Source: JBBIRM01 sp037441765 (GTDB lineage Bacteria; Desulfobacterota; BSN033; UBA1163). From it: a stretch of DNA of 6,463 bases. Positions 1 through 5,847 of the stretch are shown piece by piece (position 1 is the stretch's first letter; each line of letters opens with the position of its first letter). The position numbers were made by a program, and so were the translations under genes. The DNA lies in contig JBBIRM010000167.1 in assembly GCA_037441765.1 (NCBI GenBank), positions 1 through 6,463 of the forward strand, given 5' to 3'. The notes under the pieces are model-generated. The model was not told where the DNA came from, did no database searches, and saw nothing but the letters and a program-made list of their open reading frames with translations.

Positions 1-8
1 CAGAAGTG

Positions 9-43
9 GTGCACTTTTAAAACTTAAAGAGTGCACTTTTAAA
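9..43. repeat. 13-bp direct repeat pair, 22-bp period
   Basis: The 13-mer GTGCACTTTTAAA occurs at 9-21 and again at 31-43, exactly 22 bp apart, which is about two helical turns. Each copy begins with the palindrome GTGCAC. The copies lie about 150 bp upstream of the kinase start. Such spacing suits a protein-binding operator, but the pair may also be the end of a longer repeat tract lying left of the window. The repeat is seen directly; any role is inferred. Confidence 0.5.
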
Positions 44-192
44 TTTTAGCTAACACCTTAATTAAAGTGAATTACCAGGCTCTTAATGCCTTGTATGGCA
101 TGGGATAGAATGGTTTCTTTAAGTCCTTTTATAGGAATCAGCCTTGATAGAAATATCTTGAAAAATCACCCAAAAGGCTGTAAAAGGAATTC

Positions 193-1149
193 ATGCGGTT
201 TAATCTCCATTTTCCAAAAAATAAACCTTTTGATGTGGTTGGAATGGGCCTTAACTCCGTTGATTTTATTACTCTGGTCCCTGCCTATCCAACTCCTAAT
301 TCAAAAATGAAACTTCTAAGATTTTCCAAACAGGGAGGGGGGCAGGTTGCGACTGCGATGGTGGCTTTGAGCAGATGGGGGGTGAAGACCAAATACATAG
401 GTAAAGTCGGAGGAGATGATCTGGGCCATTTTTCTCTCCATTCGATATGTGAGGAAAGGGTGGATGTCTCTTCGGTAACGATTGAACCAGATTCGACCAA
501 CCAGGTTGCTGTCATTATTGTGGATGGTCGGACAGGAGAGCGAACAATCCTATGGGATCGAGATGAGCGGTTGATGTATGGAAAGAATGAACTCCGAAAA
601 GAAGATATCTGCTCTGGGAAGATCCTTCACTTAGATGGACACGATATTGAGGCTGCCATTCGTTGTGCAAAATGGGCAAAGGAAGAAGGAATCCCCACGG
701 TTCTTGACATCGATAAGGTCGAGCCCCTTACTTCAGATTTGATCAAACTGATCGATTTTGTCATCACCTCTTCTCGATTCCCCGCTCTTTACACAGGCCA
801 AACCAACCTTAAGCAGGCGCTTCTAAAAATTCAAGAAGAGATTTCAGGGTTTCTCTGTGCCACATGGGGTTCTCAAGGGGCATTTGCCTTAATCGATGGA
901 GAGCTTTTTCATTTTGAGGGAATCCAGGTCAAGGTGGTTGACACCACTGGGGCAGGAGATGTCTTTCACGCAGGATTCATCTATGGTCTTCTTCAGGATT
1001 GGGAGTTAGAAGATATCATAAGATTTGCCAACTGGACTGCAGGCCTCAAATGCAGGGAGATAGGTGGTAGAGAAGGAATTCCTTCATTTGAAGAGGTTCA
1101 GAAATTTAGGAATGGGATAAGTAAAAAGAAGGGTCCGAAAGTTTCTTAG
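193..1149 (+). CDS. PfkB/ribokinase-family carbohydrate kinase
   Basis: This is a cytoplasmic kinase expected to transfer the ATP gamma-phosphate to a sugar or sugar-like alcohol; the substrate cannot be read from the sequence. The 318 residues match the usual family length (about 300-330). An N-terminal beta strand with the substrate-lid start is at about 14-40. The Gly-rich first PfkB signature is at about 47-63 (QGGGQVATA, then a Leu-Ser-Arg-Trp-Gly helix end). The second signature is DTTGAGDVFHAGF at 250-262, where Asp256 should be the catalytic base and GAGD forms the anion hole. The C-terminal KCREIGGREGIP (286-297) resembles the tail of kinases often labelled sulfofructose kinase-like (YihV), but no sulfoglycolysis neighbours are present, so I do not assign that function. 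In the first signature the position usually occupied by Asn (GGxxxN) appears to be Val or Ala. The start is supported by AAGGAA at 184-189, though the spacing of 3 nt is short. The 3' end overlaps the convergent radical SAM gene by 44 bp. Confidence 0.9.
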   Translation: MRFNLHFPKNKPFDVVGMGLNSVDFITLVPAYPTPNSKMKLLRFSKQGGGQVATAMVALSRWGVKTKYIGKVGGDDLGHFSLHSICEERVDVSSVTIEPDSTNQVAVIIVDGRTGERTILWDRDERLMYGKNELRKEDICSGKILHLDGHDIEAAIRCAKWAKEEGIPTVLDIDKVEPLTSDLIKLIDFVITSSRFPALYTGQTNLKQALLKIQEEISGFLCATWGSQGAFALIDGELFHFEGIQVKVVDTTGAGDVFHAGFIYGLLQDWELEDIIRFANWTAGLKCREIGGREGIPSFEEVQKFRNGISKKKGPKVS

Positions 1150-2485
1150 CAGACCAGAGCATCCTCATTAATTGAGGCAGTGTGAAATGGCCTTTAAGAA
1201 GGGCACCGAACCCTTCCCAAATTAGGCGATATTTGGAATAAGGGGTATCCCAGAGCCTTGCATACTCTTGGTAAAACTCGATGAGGGGGAGTCGGGTTGG
1301 GAGGACAGCATGGGCAATGTCAAAGAGATCATAGTTTCGCTCGGTCAGTTTTTCTTCTTTTTCTTGATAGAGAGGGGTACCAGGCAGTGGGGTGAGGACA
1401 GAGAAGGTAGGGGTCTGGATCCGATGTTCGAGGACATATTGTCTTAAATGGTCGAAATCTTCCTTCCTGTAGTCAGGGTCCACAATAAATGAGGCCCACA
1501 GGTCAATCTCCAAGGAGCGGAGAATCTCCAGGGCCTCTTCATTATTCCGGACACTATTCTTCTTCTCAATTGAGGCCAACTCATCGTCTCTGATCTTTTC
1601 AAAACCGATGAAGACTCCTTTCAACCCAACCTCTTTTAATCGGATGATGGTATCGGGGTGCTGAACGATGGTATCGCTTCTTGCCTGGATGGTGAACTGC
1701 TTCTTCAACTGTTTCTTTTTAAGGAGTCGAGCAATCTCCTCTGCCCTGGAGATGTTGATAAGAAAATTATCGTCCGTGAACAATATGTTTCGCTCTTTTA
1801 ATCGTTTCAACTCTGAGACAACTCTTTCAGGACTCTTCATTCTGCAACGGCCCTGGTAGAAAATCCAAACACTACAAAAATTGCAATGATAAGGACAACC
1901 CCGTGCGGTTTCGACCAGGGCAAGTGGTTTCTGAAACCCCATGTGGTAATATCGACGATACTTCTGAATCGCTCCGTAATCTGGAAAGGGAAGTTGATCG
2001 AGGTCTTTGATAAAATCTCTGGGACCTGTATCTACGAACCCTTCTTTCGTTCTAATGAAAAGGCCTGAAATCTCCCTAAGATCTCTTTTCCGTTCCAGAC
2101 CCTCCACCAGTTCCTTCATCGTCCCTTCACCCTCTCCCACTACAATCGCATCAATCTCATCCTGGAAAAAGTCCTTGGGCATCATGGTGGCGTGATGACC
2201 TCCTATGACCACAAAAGGTCCATGACCATTGTTCTTGATCTCTTTGGCAATTCGAATTGAGGAGGAGACATCAATGGTATACGAACAACTGATTCCGCAA
2301 ACATCCGGACGGAAAGAGGAGAGCACTTGAGAAAGGTTATTCCTTAACCTCATATCTAATAGACGGACGTTTTGGCCTTTTAAAGCCCCTGCGACCATCT
2401 CCAAACCTAATGGTTCACAGAAGATCATTCGATCGAAGCCGATAGTTTGTTTCTTATGTCCAGGTTGAATCAAAAGGATCTTCAT
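1106..2485 (-). CDS. B12-binding radical SAM protein, HpnR-like (possible hopanoid C-3 methylase family)
   Basis: This 459-residue protein has the layout of class B, cobalamin-dependent radical SAM enzymes. A Rossmann-like B12-binding domain covers about residues 1-140, with IGGHHAT (94-100) and VGEGE (116-120). It lacks an obvious DxHxxG motif, as is usual for this class. The radical SAM barrel follows, with the 4Fe-4S motif GCPYHCNFC giving Cys197, Cys201 and Cys204. The segments EPLGLEMVAGAL (24-35), ASFIVDPD (331-338) and TPLPGTP with HAVLPTRLPL (365-401) recall the HpnR hopanoid C-3 methylase family. That match is from memory, so methyl transfer to hopanoids is only a hypothesis; another class B methylase or cyclase remains possible. 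The gene lies divergent to a cobalamin-riboswitch-controlled receptor, which fits a B12-using enzyme. The ATG at 2485 has no strong Shine-Dalgarno (only CAAG just upstream), but the MKILLIQPG opening is typical of the family, so I keep this start. The stop overlaps the kinase gene. Confidence 0.88.
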   Translation of the reverse strand: MKILLIQPGHKKQTIGFDRMIFCEPLGLEMVAGALKGQNVRLLDMRLRNNLSQVLSSFRPDVCGISCSYTIDVSSSIRIAKEIKNNGHGPFVVIGGHHATMMPKDFFQDEIDAIVVGEGEGTMKELVEGLERKRDLREISGLFIRTKEGFVDTGPRDFIKDLDQLPFPDYGAIQKYRRYYHMGFQKPLALVETARGCPYHCNFCSVWIFYQGRCRMKSPERVVSELKRLKERNILFTDDNFLINISRAEEIARLLKKKQLKKQFTIQARSDTIVQHPDTIIRLKEVGLKGVFIGFEKIRDDELASIEKKNSVRNNEEALEILRSLEIDLWASFIVDPDYRKEDFDHLRQYVLEHRIQTPTFSVLTPLPGTPLYQEKEEKLTERNYDLFDIAHAVLPTRLPLIEFYQEYARLWDTPYSKYRLIWEGFGALLKGHFTLPQLMRMLWSAKKLSDPSFYLSHS

Positions 2486-2500
2486 CTTGATATATTAAAA

Positions 2501-2529
2501 TCTTTACAAAGGATAGGAAAAGAAGTCAA
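2501..2529 (-). promoter_or_regulatory. weak candidate promoter for the radical SAM gene
   Basis: On the minus strand TTGACT (2529-2524) matches the -35 box at 5 of 6 bases. It is followed after 17 bp by TAAAGA (2506-2501), only 3 of 6 for the -10 box. Transcription from here would begin close to the ATG at 2485, which would explain the missing Shine-Dalgarno by giving a very short leader. AT-rich DNA offers many such matches, so this is tentative. Confidence 0.28.
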
Positions 2530-2576
2530 GTAAGAGAATTCTAAAAATCTTTTTAATAATTTTTCTTCCTAATGCC

Positions 2577-2604
2577 TTGACAACTTCTTTTTTCATGTGT
2601 TAAT
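2577..2604 (+). promoter_or_regulatory. sigma70-type promoter for the riboswitch-receptor transcript
   Basis: A perfect TTGACA -35 box lies at 2577-2582. It is followed after 16 bp by GTTAAT (2599-2604), 4 of 6 for the -10 box. A start near 2611 would place the 5' end just before the riboswitch P1 stem at 2625. The A/T-tract DNA at about 2541-2566 directly upstream could act as an UP element. The -10 choice is uncertain; TATAAC at 2606-2611 is a better match but too far from the -35. Confidence 0.55.
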
Positions 2605-2624
2605 TTATAACAAATTTAATTTGC

Positions 2625-2824
2625 AATATCCAGGTGAAGGGAACCCCGTGATCCTATCGATATAGGAAATTCGGGGGCGGACCCGCCGCTGTAATCGGGG
2701 ACGAAACTTGCAATAGGCCACTGGTCATAACGACTGGGAAGGTGCAAGGAGTAGGTAGATCCGAGAGTCAGAAAACCTGCTTGGATATTCTTCACGAAAG
2801 GTCTTCGAGGATAAGACTGTGAAG
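2625..2824 (+). ncRNA. Cobalamin riboswitch aptamer and switching hairpin
   Basis: This leader RNA should bind adenosylcobalamin or a related corrinoid and repress the downstream receptor. P1 is a perfect 8-bp pairing of AATATCCA (2625-2632) with TGGATATT (2782-2789). Conserved class features are present in order. CCCCG/CGGGG (2644-2648 with 2672-2676) forms one arm, carrying an extra hairpin TCCTAT-CGAT-ATAGGA (2652-2667). GCGGACCCGCCGCTGTAA lies at 2677-2694. CTTGCA/TGCAAG (2707-2712 with 2743-2748) encloses GCCACTG (2717-2723) and CTGGGAAGG (2734-2742). The B12 box AGTCAGAAAACCTGC is at 2766-2780. A hairpin follows at 2790-2824: CTTCAC/GTGAAG outside, GTCTT/AAGAC inside, loop CGAGGAT. It sits where the loop that kisses the core would be expected. 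No coding region overlaps convincingly. The identification is strong; the ligand form is not determined. Confidence 0.95.
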
Positions 2825-2837
2825 GGTGCATGCGGGT

Positions 2838-2880
2838 AAAATCCCCAGTCTTTCGCTACCGAAGGCTGGGGATTTTTTTT
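2838..2880 (+). terminator. Intrinsic terminator of the cobalamin riboswitch
   Basis: AATCCCCAG plus TCTTTCG (2840-2855) pairs with CGAAGGCTGGGGATT (2860-2874) around a CTAC loop, with one bulged T and one G-T pair. Eight Ts (2873-2880) follow. This is a textbook rho-independent terminator placed between the aptamer and the receptor gene. Its left arm contains CAGTCTT (2846-2852), the exact complement of AAGACTG (2813-2819) in the preceding hairpin, which provides an antiterminator alternative. Confidence 0.92.
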
Positions 2881-2888
2881 GGACCCTT

Positions 2889-2936
2889 CTCCTCGGCCAA
2901 AATCTATTAAGACCCCGATGGTGGGGCGAGGAGGTG
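2889..2936 (+). promoter_or_regulatory. Shine-Dalgarno of the receptor gene with possible sequestering stem
   Basis: GAGGAGGTG (2928-2936) is a near-perfect ribosome binding site ending 4-5 nt before the ATG at 2941, and it fixes that start. The 7-mer CTCCTCG at 2889-2895 is exactly complementary to CGAGGAG at 2927-2933. A small inner hairpin, CCCC (2913-2916) with GGGG (2923-2926), would bring the arms closer. If formed, the stem would hide the ribosome binding site. The pairing is seen; the regulatory role is inferred. Confidence 0.5.
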
Positions 2937-2940
2937 TTCG

Positions 2941-4929
2941 ATGAAACATATGGTTCCTATTTTTACACTATCTATGATTATCTTTTTGATTTCTCCTTTG
3001 CTTTCTGCACAGGAAAAGGAGGTAACCCTTGAAGAAGTTGTTGTGACCGCTACAAGAGATGCCCAGGAGGTTCATAAAATTCCTGCAAACGTCACAGTGA
3101 TATCTAAGGAGGAGATAGACCGTTCAAATGCCCAAAACGTGGTGGATGTGTTGAGGGATCAAGTGGGCTTGGTGGTCCGTGACTATTATGGAACCGGGAA
3201 GAATGCCTCTGTAGATATAAGGGGATTTGGAGAAACAGGGCTACTCAATACTCTCGTGCTGGTTGATGGAAGAAGGGTGAATGAGATTGATCTAAGTGGT
3301 GTGGACTGGACTCAGATCCCTCTTGATCAGGTAGAACGGATAGAGATCATTCGAGGACCTGGAAGCGTTCTCTATGGAGATAATGCGGTAGGAGGAGTGA
3401 TTAACATTATCACAAAGAAGCCAGAAAAACCATTCACCGTGAGGGGAGAAGTCGTTAGAGGAAGTTACCTCTACCATAAGGAAAGCGGTTCTGTAGGTGG
3501 GAAATGGGGACCCCTTTCTGCCATCCTCAATGCGAGTTACAGTTCAACTGAGGGATATCGTGAGAATGGACTTTTGAGAACGAAAGATATAGGCGGAAAA
3601 GTGATATATGAGATAGATGATCTCATCAGCCTTAACTTAAGGGGAGGTTTTCACAAGGATGATTCAGGGTTACCTGGAGGTCTTGACCCTATAACTTATA
3701 AAATAGATCGTAGAGCTACTCTTGATCCAAATAATAAATCCTCTACAGAGGATGGTTTTGGAGCAATTGGGATTAATGTCAAATTTTGGGATTGGGGAAG
3801 AATAGAGACTGATTTTTCCTACCGTCATCGAACGGTTGAAAACCTTTTCGATTACCCTACTTTTTTTTATACCTATCAGGATGAGAGGCAATTGGAGACA
3901 TTGGGAGTTACTCCAAAATACATTCTTGACCGAAAGTTTTGGATCTTCAAAAACAAACTGACAGTGGGCCTTGATTTCTATAATTCAGATTCTAAGGTCA
4001 AGGCGAAAACGACTTTTTTCGGATTTCCTTCCTGGAGTCATATTGAGGTTTCAAAGCGGTCCATGGGAATTTATCTATTAGATGAATTTTCTATCCTTCC
4101 AAACCTTATCTTATCTTTTGGTTTTCGAGAGGAGTGGGTGACCTATGATCTCCTTCAGAAGAATCCTTGGTCAAAAGATGAGTCCAGAAAGCGCCAACCT
4201 TCCTATAGTTTATCCTTAGATTACTTATTTGGAAAACAATCCTCTGCCTTTTTTAGTTTCAAACGAAGTTTTCGTTTTCCTGTAACGGATGAGTTGATTT
4301 TGGTCTTTCCTGTTTTTAGGGTAAACCCCGCGATGAAATCTCAGACTGGGTATCATTATGAGGCAGGGGTTCGCCACTCTTTTACAGATTGGATGGAAGC
4401 CAATCTGACCCTCTTCTGGACAGATCTTCGTGATGAAATCTTTTTTAATCCTATAACATTTAGTAACGAAAACTTTCCTAAAACCCGTCGCCAGGGAGTA
4501 GAAATAGGAGCAAAAATAAAACCTTTTCCATGGGTAACCCTCTGGGGGAATTATGGATATATCAAACCAACTCTCAGAGAGCCTCCCTTTTCAGGAAATG
4601 ACATTCCAGCGGTTCCAAGACATAAGGGTTCATTTGGGGTGGATATTGATTTTGGGAAAGGCTTTGTTCTGAATACAAAGATGAATTTTGTTGGGTCTCG
4701 CCATTTTGTTAGTGATTGGCGAAATCAACTGGATCGATTGAATGGGTATTATATCTTGGATTCCAAACTCTCTTACACATGGAAGGGGTTAAGGGCCTTT
4801 ATAGGGGTTAACAACCTTTTCAATCGGAGATATGTTGAATGGGGGGTGACTAATGGTGCAGGAACAACGCAGATCTTCTATCCTTCGCCTGAAAGAAGCA
4901 TCATTGGAGGACTCTCTTACACATTTTAA
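2941..4929 (+). CDS. btuB: TonB-dependent outer-membrane receptor, BtuB-like (putative cobalamin/corrinoid uptake)
   Basis: This 662-residue outer-membrane beta-barrel should import a scarce nutrient using energy from TonB-ExbB-ExbD. A signal peptide covers residues 1-23: a Lys-His start, a hydrophobic core, and likely cleavage after LLSA. A TonB-box-like EEVVVTA is at 31-37. The plug domain runs from about 45 to 160, with VDIRGFGE (91-98), LVLVDGRRVN (105-114) and the conserved end RGPGSVLYGDNAVGGVINIITKK (139-160, key residues Arg, Gly, Tyr-Gly, Gly-Gly-Val). The barrel fills the remainder, ending NNLFNRRYVEWG, then SPERSIIGGLSYTF with the typical terminal Phe. The length is in the BtuB range (about 600-660). 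The corrinoid assignment rests mainly on the cobalamin riboswitch directly upstream, not on residues in the protein; cobalt or another cofactor is an alternative. No btuCDF or tonB gene is in the window. exbB-exbD lie just beyond a tRNA gene on the same strand. Confidence 0.9.
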   Translation: MKHMVPIFTLSMIIFLISPLLSAQEKEVTLEEVVVTATRDAQEVHKIPANVTVISKEEIDRSNAQNVVDVLRDQVGLVVRDYYGTGKNASVDIRGFGETGLLNTLVLVDGRRVNEIDLSGVDWTQIPLDQVERIEIIRGPGSVLYGDNAVGGVINIITKKPEKPFTVRGEVVRGSYLYHKESGSVGGKWGPLSAILNASYSSTEGYRENGLLRTKDIGGKVIYEIDDLISLNLRGGFHKDDSGLPGGLDPITYKIDRRATLDPNNKSSTEDGFGAIGINVKFWDWGRIETDFSYRHRTVENLFDYPTFFYTYQDERQLETLGVTPKYILDRKFWIFKNKLTVGLDFYNSDSKVKAKTTFFGFPSWSHIEVSKRSMGIYLLDEFSILPNLILSFGFREEWVTYDLLQKNPWSKDESRKRQPSYSLSLDYLFGKQSSAFFSFKRSFRFPVTDELILVFPVFRVNPAMKSQTGYHYEAGVRHSFTDWMEANLTLFWTDLRDEIFFNPITFSNENFPKTRRQGVEIGAKIKPFPWVTLWGNYGYIKPTLREPPFSGNDIPAVPRHKGSFGVDIDFGKGFVLNTKMNFVGSRHFVSDWRNQLDRLNGYYILDSKLSYTWKGLRAFIGVNNLFNRRYVEWGVTNGAGTTQIFYPSPERSIIGGLSYTF

Positions 4930-4950
4930 TATCAGAGAATTATACCAAAA

Positions 4951-4991
4951 CTAAAAAAGTCCTGAACGAACCTAAGTCTTTTCAGGGGACT
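4951..4991 (-). terminator. Possible minus-strand intrinsic terminator
   Basis: AGTCC-TGAA (4958-4966) pairs with TTCA-GG-GGACT (4981-4991), giving nine base pairs with a two-base bulge and a 14-nt loop. Read on the minus strand, the stem is followed by a run of six Ts (complement of AAAAAA at 4953-4958). It could stop antisense transcription before it enters the receptor gene. On the plus strand no T-run follows, so it is at best a weak end for the receptor mRNA. The loop is long, which lowers confidence. Confidence 0.35.
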
Positions 4992-5002
4992 CAAACTACC
5001 TC

Positions 5003-5031
5003 TTGACACATTTTTAAGGTTGTAATATAAA
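5003..5031 (+). promoter_or_regulatory. Strong sigma70-type promoter for tRNA-Phe
   Basis: A perfect TTGACA (5003-5008) is separated by exactly 17 bp from TATAAA (5026-5031), 5 of 6 for the -10 box. The predicted start near 5038 leaves a leader of about 13 nt before the mature tRNA at 5051. This is the best promoter in the window and suits a stable RNA gene. Readthrough could also supply exbB-exbD, for which I see no separate promoter. Confidence 0.75.
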
Positions 5032-5050
5032 TTGGTTAAAGATCAGAGAT

Positions 5051-5123
<73 letters not shown>

Positions 5124-5140
5124 CATTGTTTTTCATTCAA

Positions 5141-5167
5141 GGGCAATTACCATTGCCCTATTTTTTC
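5141..5167 (+). terminator. Intrinsic terminator after tRNA-Phe
   Basis: GGGCAAT (5141-5147) and ATTGCCC (5152-5158) form a perfect 7-bp stem around TACC, followed by TATTTTTT. It lies 17 nt after the mature tRNA end and upstream of exbB, so it should separate the tRNA from exbB-exbD, perhaps incompletely. Confidence 0.85.
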
Positions 5168-5170
5168 ATC

Positions 5171-5214
5171 CCTGCCTTCCCCAGGCAGGTTCACCCGTTG
5201 GGGGAATAAGGAGG
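5171..5214 (+). promoter_or_regulatory. exbB leader: GC-rich hairpin and ribosome binding site
   Basis: CCTGCCT (5171-5177) pairs perfectly with AGGCAGG (5183-5189) around TCCCC; no T-run follows, so it is not a terminator. The ribosome binding site AAGGAGG is at 5208-5214. TTCCCC (5177-5182) can instead pair with GGGGAA (5201-5206), and CC (5175-5176) can reach GG in the ribosome binding site. Two folds are therefore possible, one touching the ribosome binding site. Short GC-rich palindromes of this type are also common as dispersed intergenic repeats. Confidence 0.4.
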
Positions 5215-5220
5215 ATGGAA

Positions 5221-5847
5221 ATGTTTGTCTCATTGATCCTAAAAGGGGGACCAATTATGATCCCCATCATCGGGTTATCGATTATTGGGCTTGCCCTCAT
5301 CCTTGAAAGGGTATGGGTTCTGTGGAAGATCAGACTTAACATCGCTCAGTTTGCTCAGGAGGTCTTTCTCCATCTTGAACGGGGGCAATACCAGAAAGCA
5401 CTAGATAGATGTGAAAAGGTAAGGCATCCCATTGCCGATGTATTTAGATTAGGAATTCTCAACAGAGGTTTGAAGCGGGAGGAGATTGAGGGGATGATGG
5501 AAAGGGAAGGGGAGGAACAGATCCAATATTTGGAGCAGTATTTAGGATCCCTATTGATCATAATCGGGGTTGAACCTATGCTCGGATTCCTTGGAACCAT
5601 CATTGGACTGATAAGGGCCTTTATGGCATGGGAACAGTTAGGGACCAATATCACGGTTAGCGCCTTGGCTGCAGGGATTTATCAGGCCATGGTCACCACC
5701 GCAGCGGGCCTTGCCATTGCTATCCCTTATTATATTATTTATCACCTGATTGTTGGAAAAATTAAGAGCCATGCCCAGGAGATGAGTTATTATGGTAATG
5801 AATTGATCGATATTATCTTTAGGCCCAAAGAAGGAGGAGTTCGATGA
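5221..5847 (+). CDS. exbB: ExbB/TolQ/MotA-family proton channel subunit
   Basis: This inner-membrane subunit forms the channel that, with ExbD, uses the proton motive force to drive TonB. I start it at the second ATG (208 residues), because AAGGAGG (5208-5214) abuts the ATG at 5215 but stands 6 nt from the ATG at 5221. Three membrane segments are expected, numbered from this start. The first is at about 9-30 (IMIPIIGLSIIGLALIL). The second is at about 107-133, ending in MLGFLGTIIGLIRAF. The third is at about 149-176 (AGIYQAMVTTAAGLAIAIP region, the family's best-conserved stretch). A charged cytoplasmic stretch of about 70 residues lies between TM1 and TM2. Length and layout suit ExbB or TolQ; the pairing with an ExbD-type gene, near a TonB-dependent receptor and without tolA, tolB or pal, favours ExbB. 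Glu118 stands in the IGVEP stretch, where Ala or a small residue is more usual. The stop overlaps the exbD start as ATGA. Confidence 0.9.
   Translation: MFVSLILKGGPIMIPIIGLSIIGLALILERVWVLWKIRLNIAQFAQEVFLHLERGQYQKALDRCEKVRHPIADVFRLGILNRGLKREEIEGMMEREGEEQIQYLEQYLGSLLIIIGVEPMLGFLGTIIGLIRAFMAWEQLGTNITVSALAAGIYQAMVTTAAGLAIAIPYYIIYHLIVGKIKSHAQEMSYYGNELIDIIFRPKEGGVR

Noticed and set aside
83..111. Candidate promoter TTAATG-17-TAGAAT for the kinase, near an ATGCC/GGCAT inverted repeat
   Set aside because: The -35 match is only 3 of 6 and the DNA is AT-rich; too weak to annotate.
86..310. 74-codon plus-strand reading frame overlapping the kinase start
   Set aside because: It is out of frame with the kinase, has no ribosome binding site and has no recognisable family features.
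1163..1177. CCTCA-TTAAT-TGAGG hairpin just after the kinase stop
   Set aside because: It has only five base pairs and no T-run, and it lies inside the radical SAM coding region.
2616..2949. Minus-strand reading frames across the riboswitch and receptor leader
   Set aside because: They lie over a well-supported structured RNA and its terminator, with unprotein-like composition.
5355..5654. 99-codon minus-strand frame inside exbB
   Set aside because: It is a shadow of a clearly conserved gene, with no ribosome binding site or family features.
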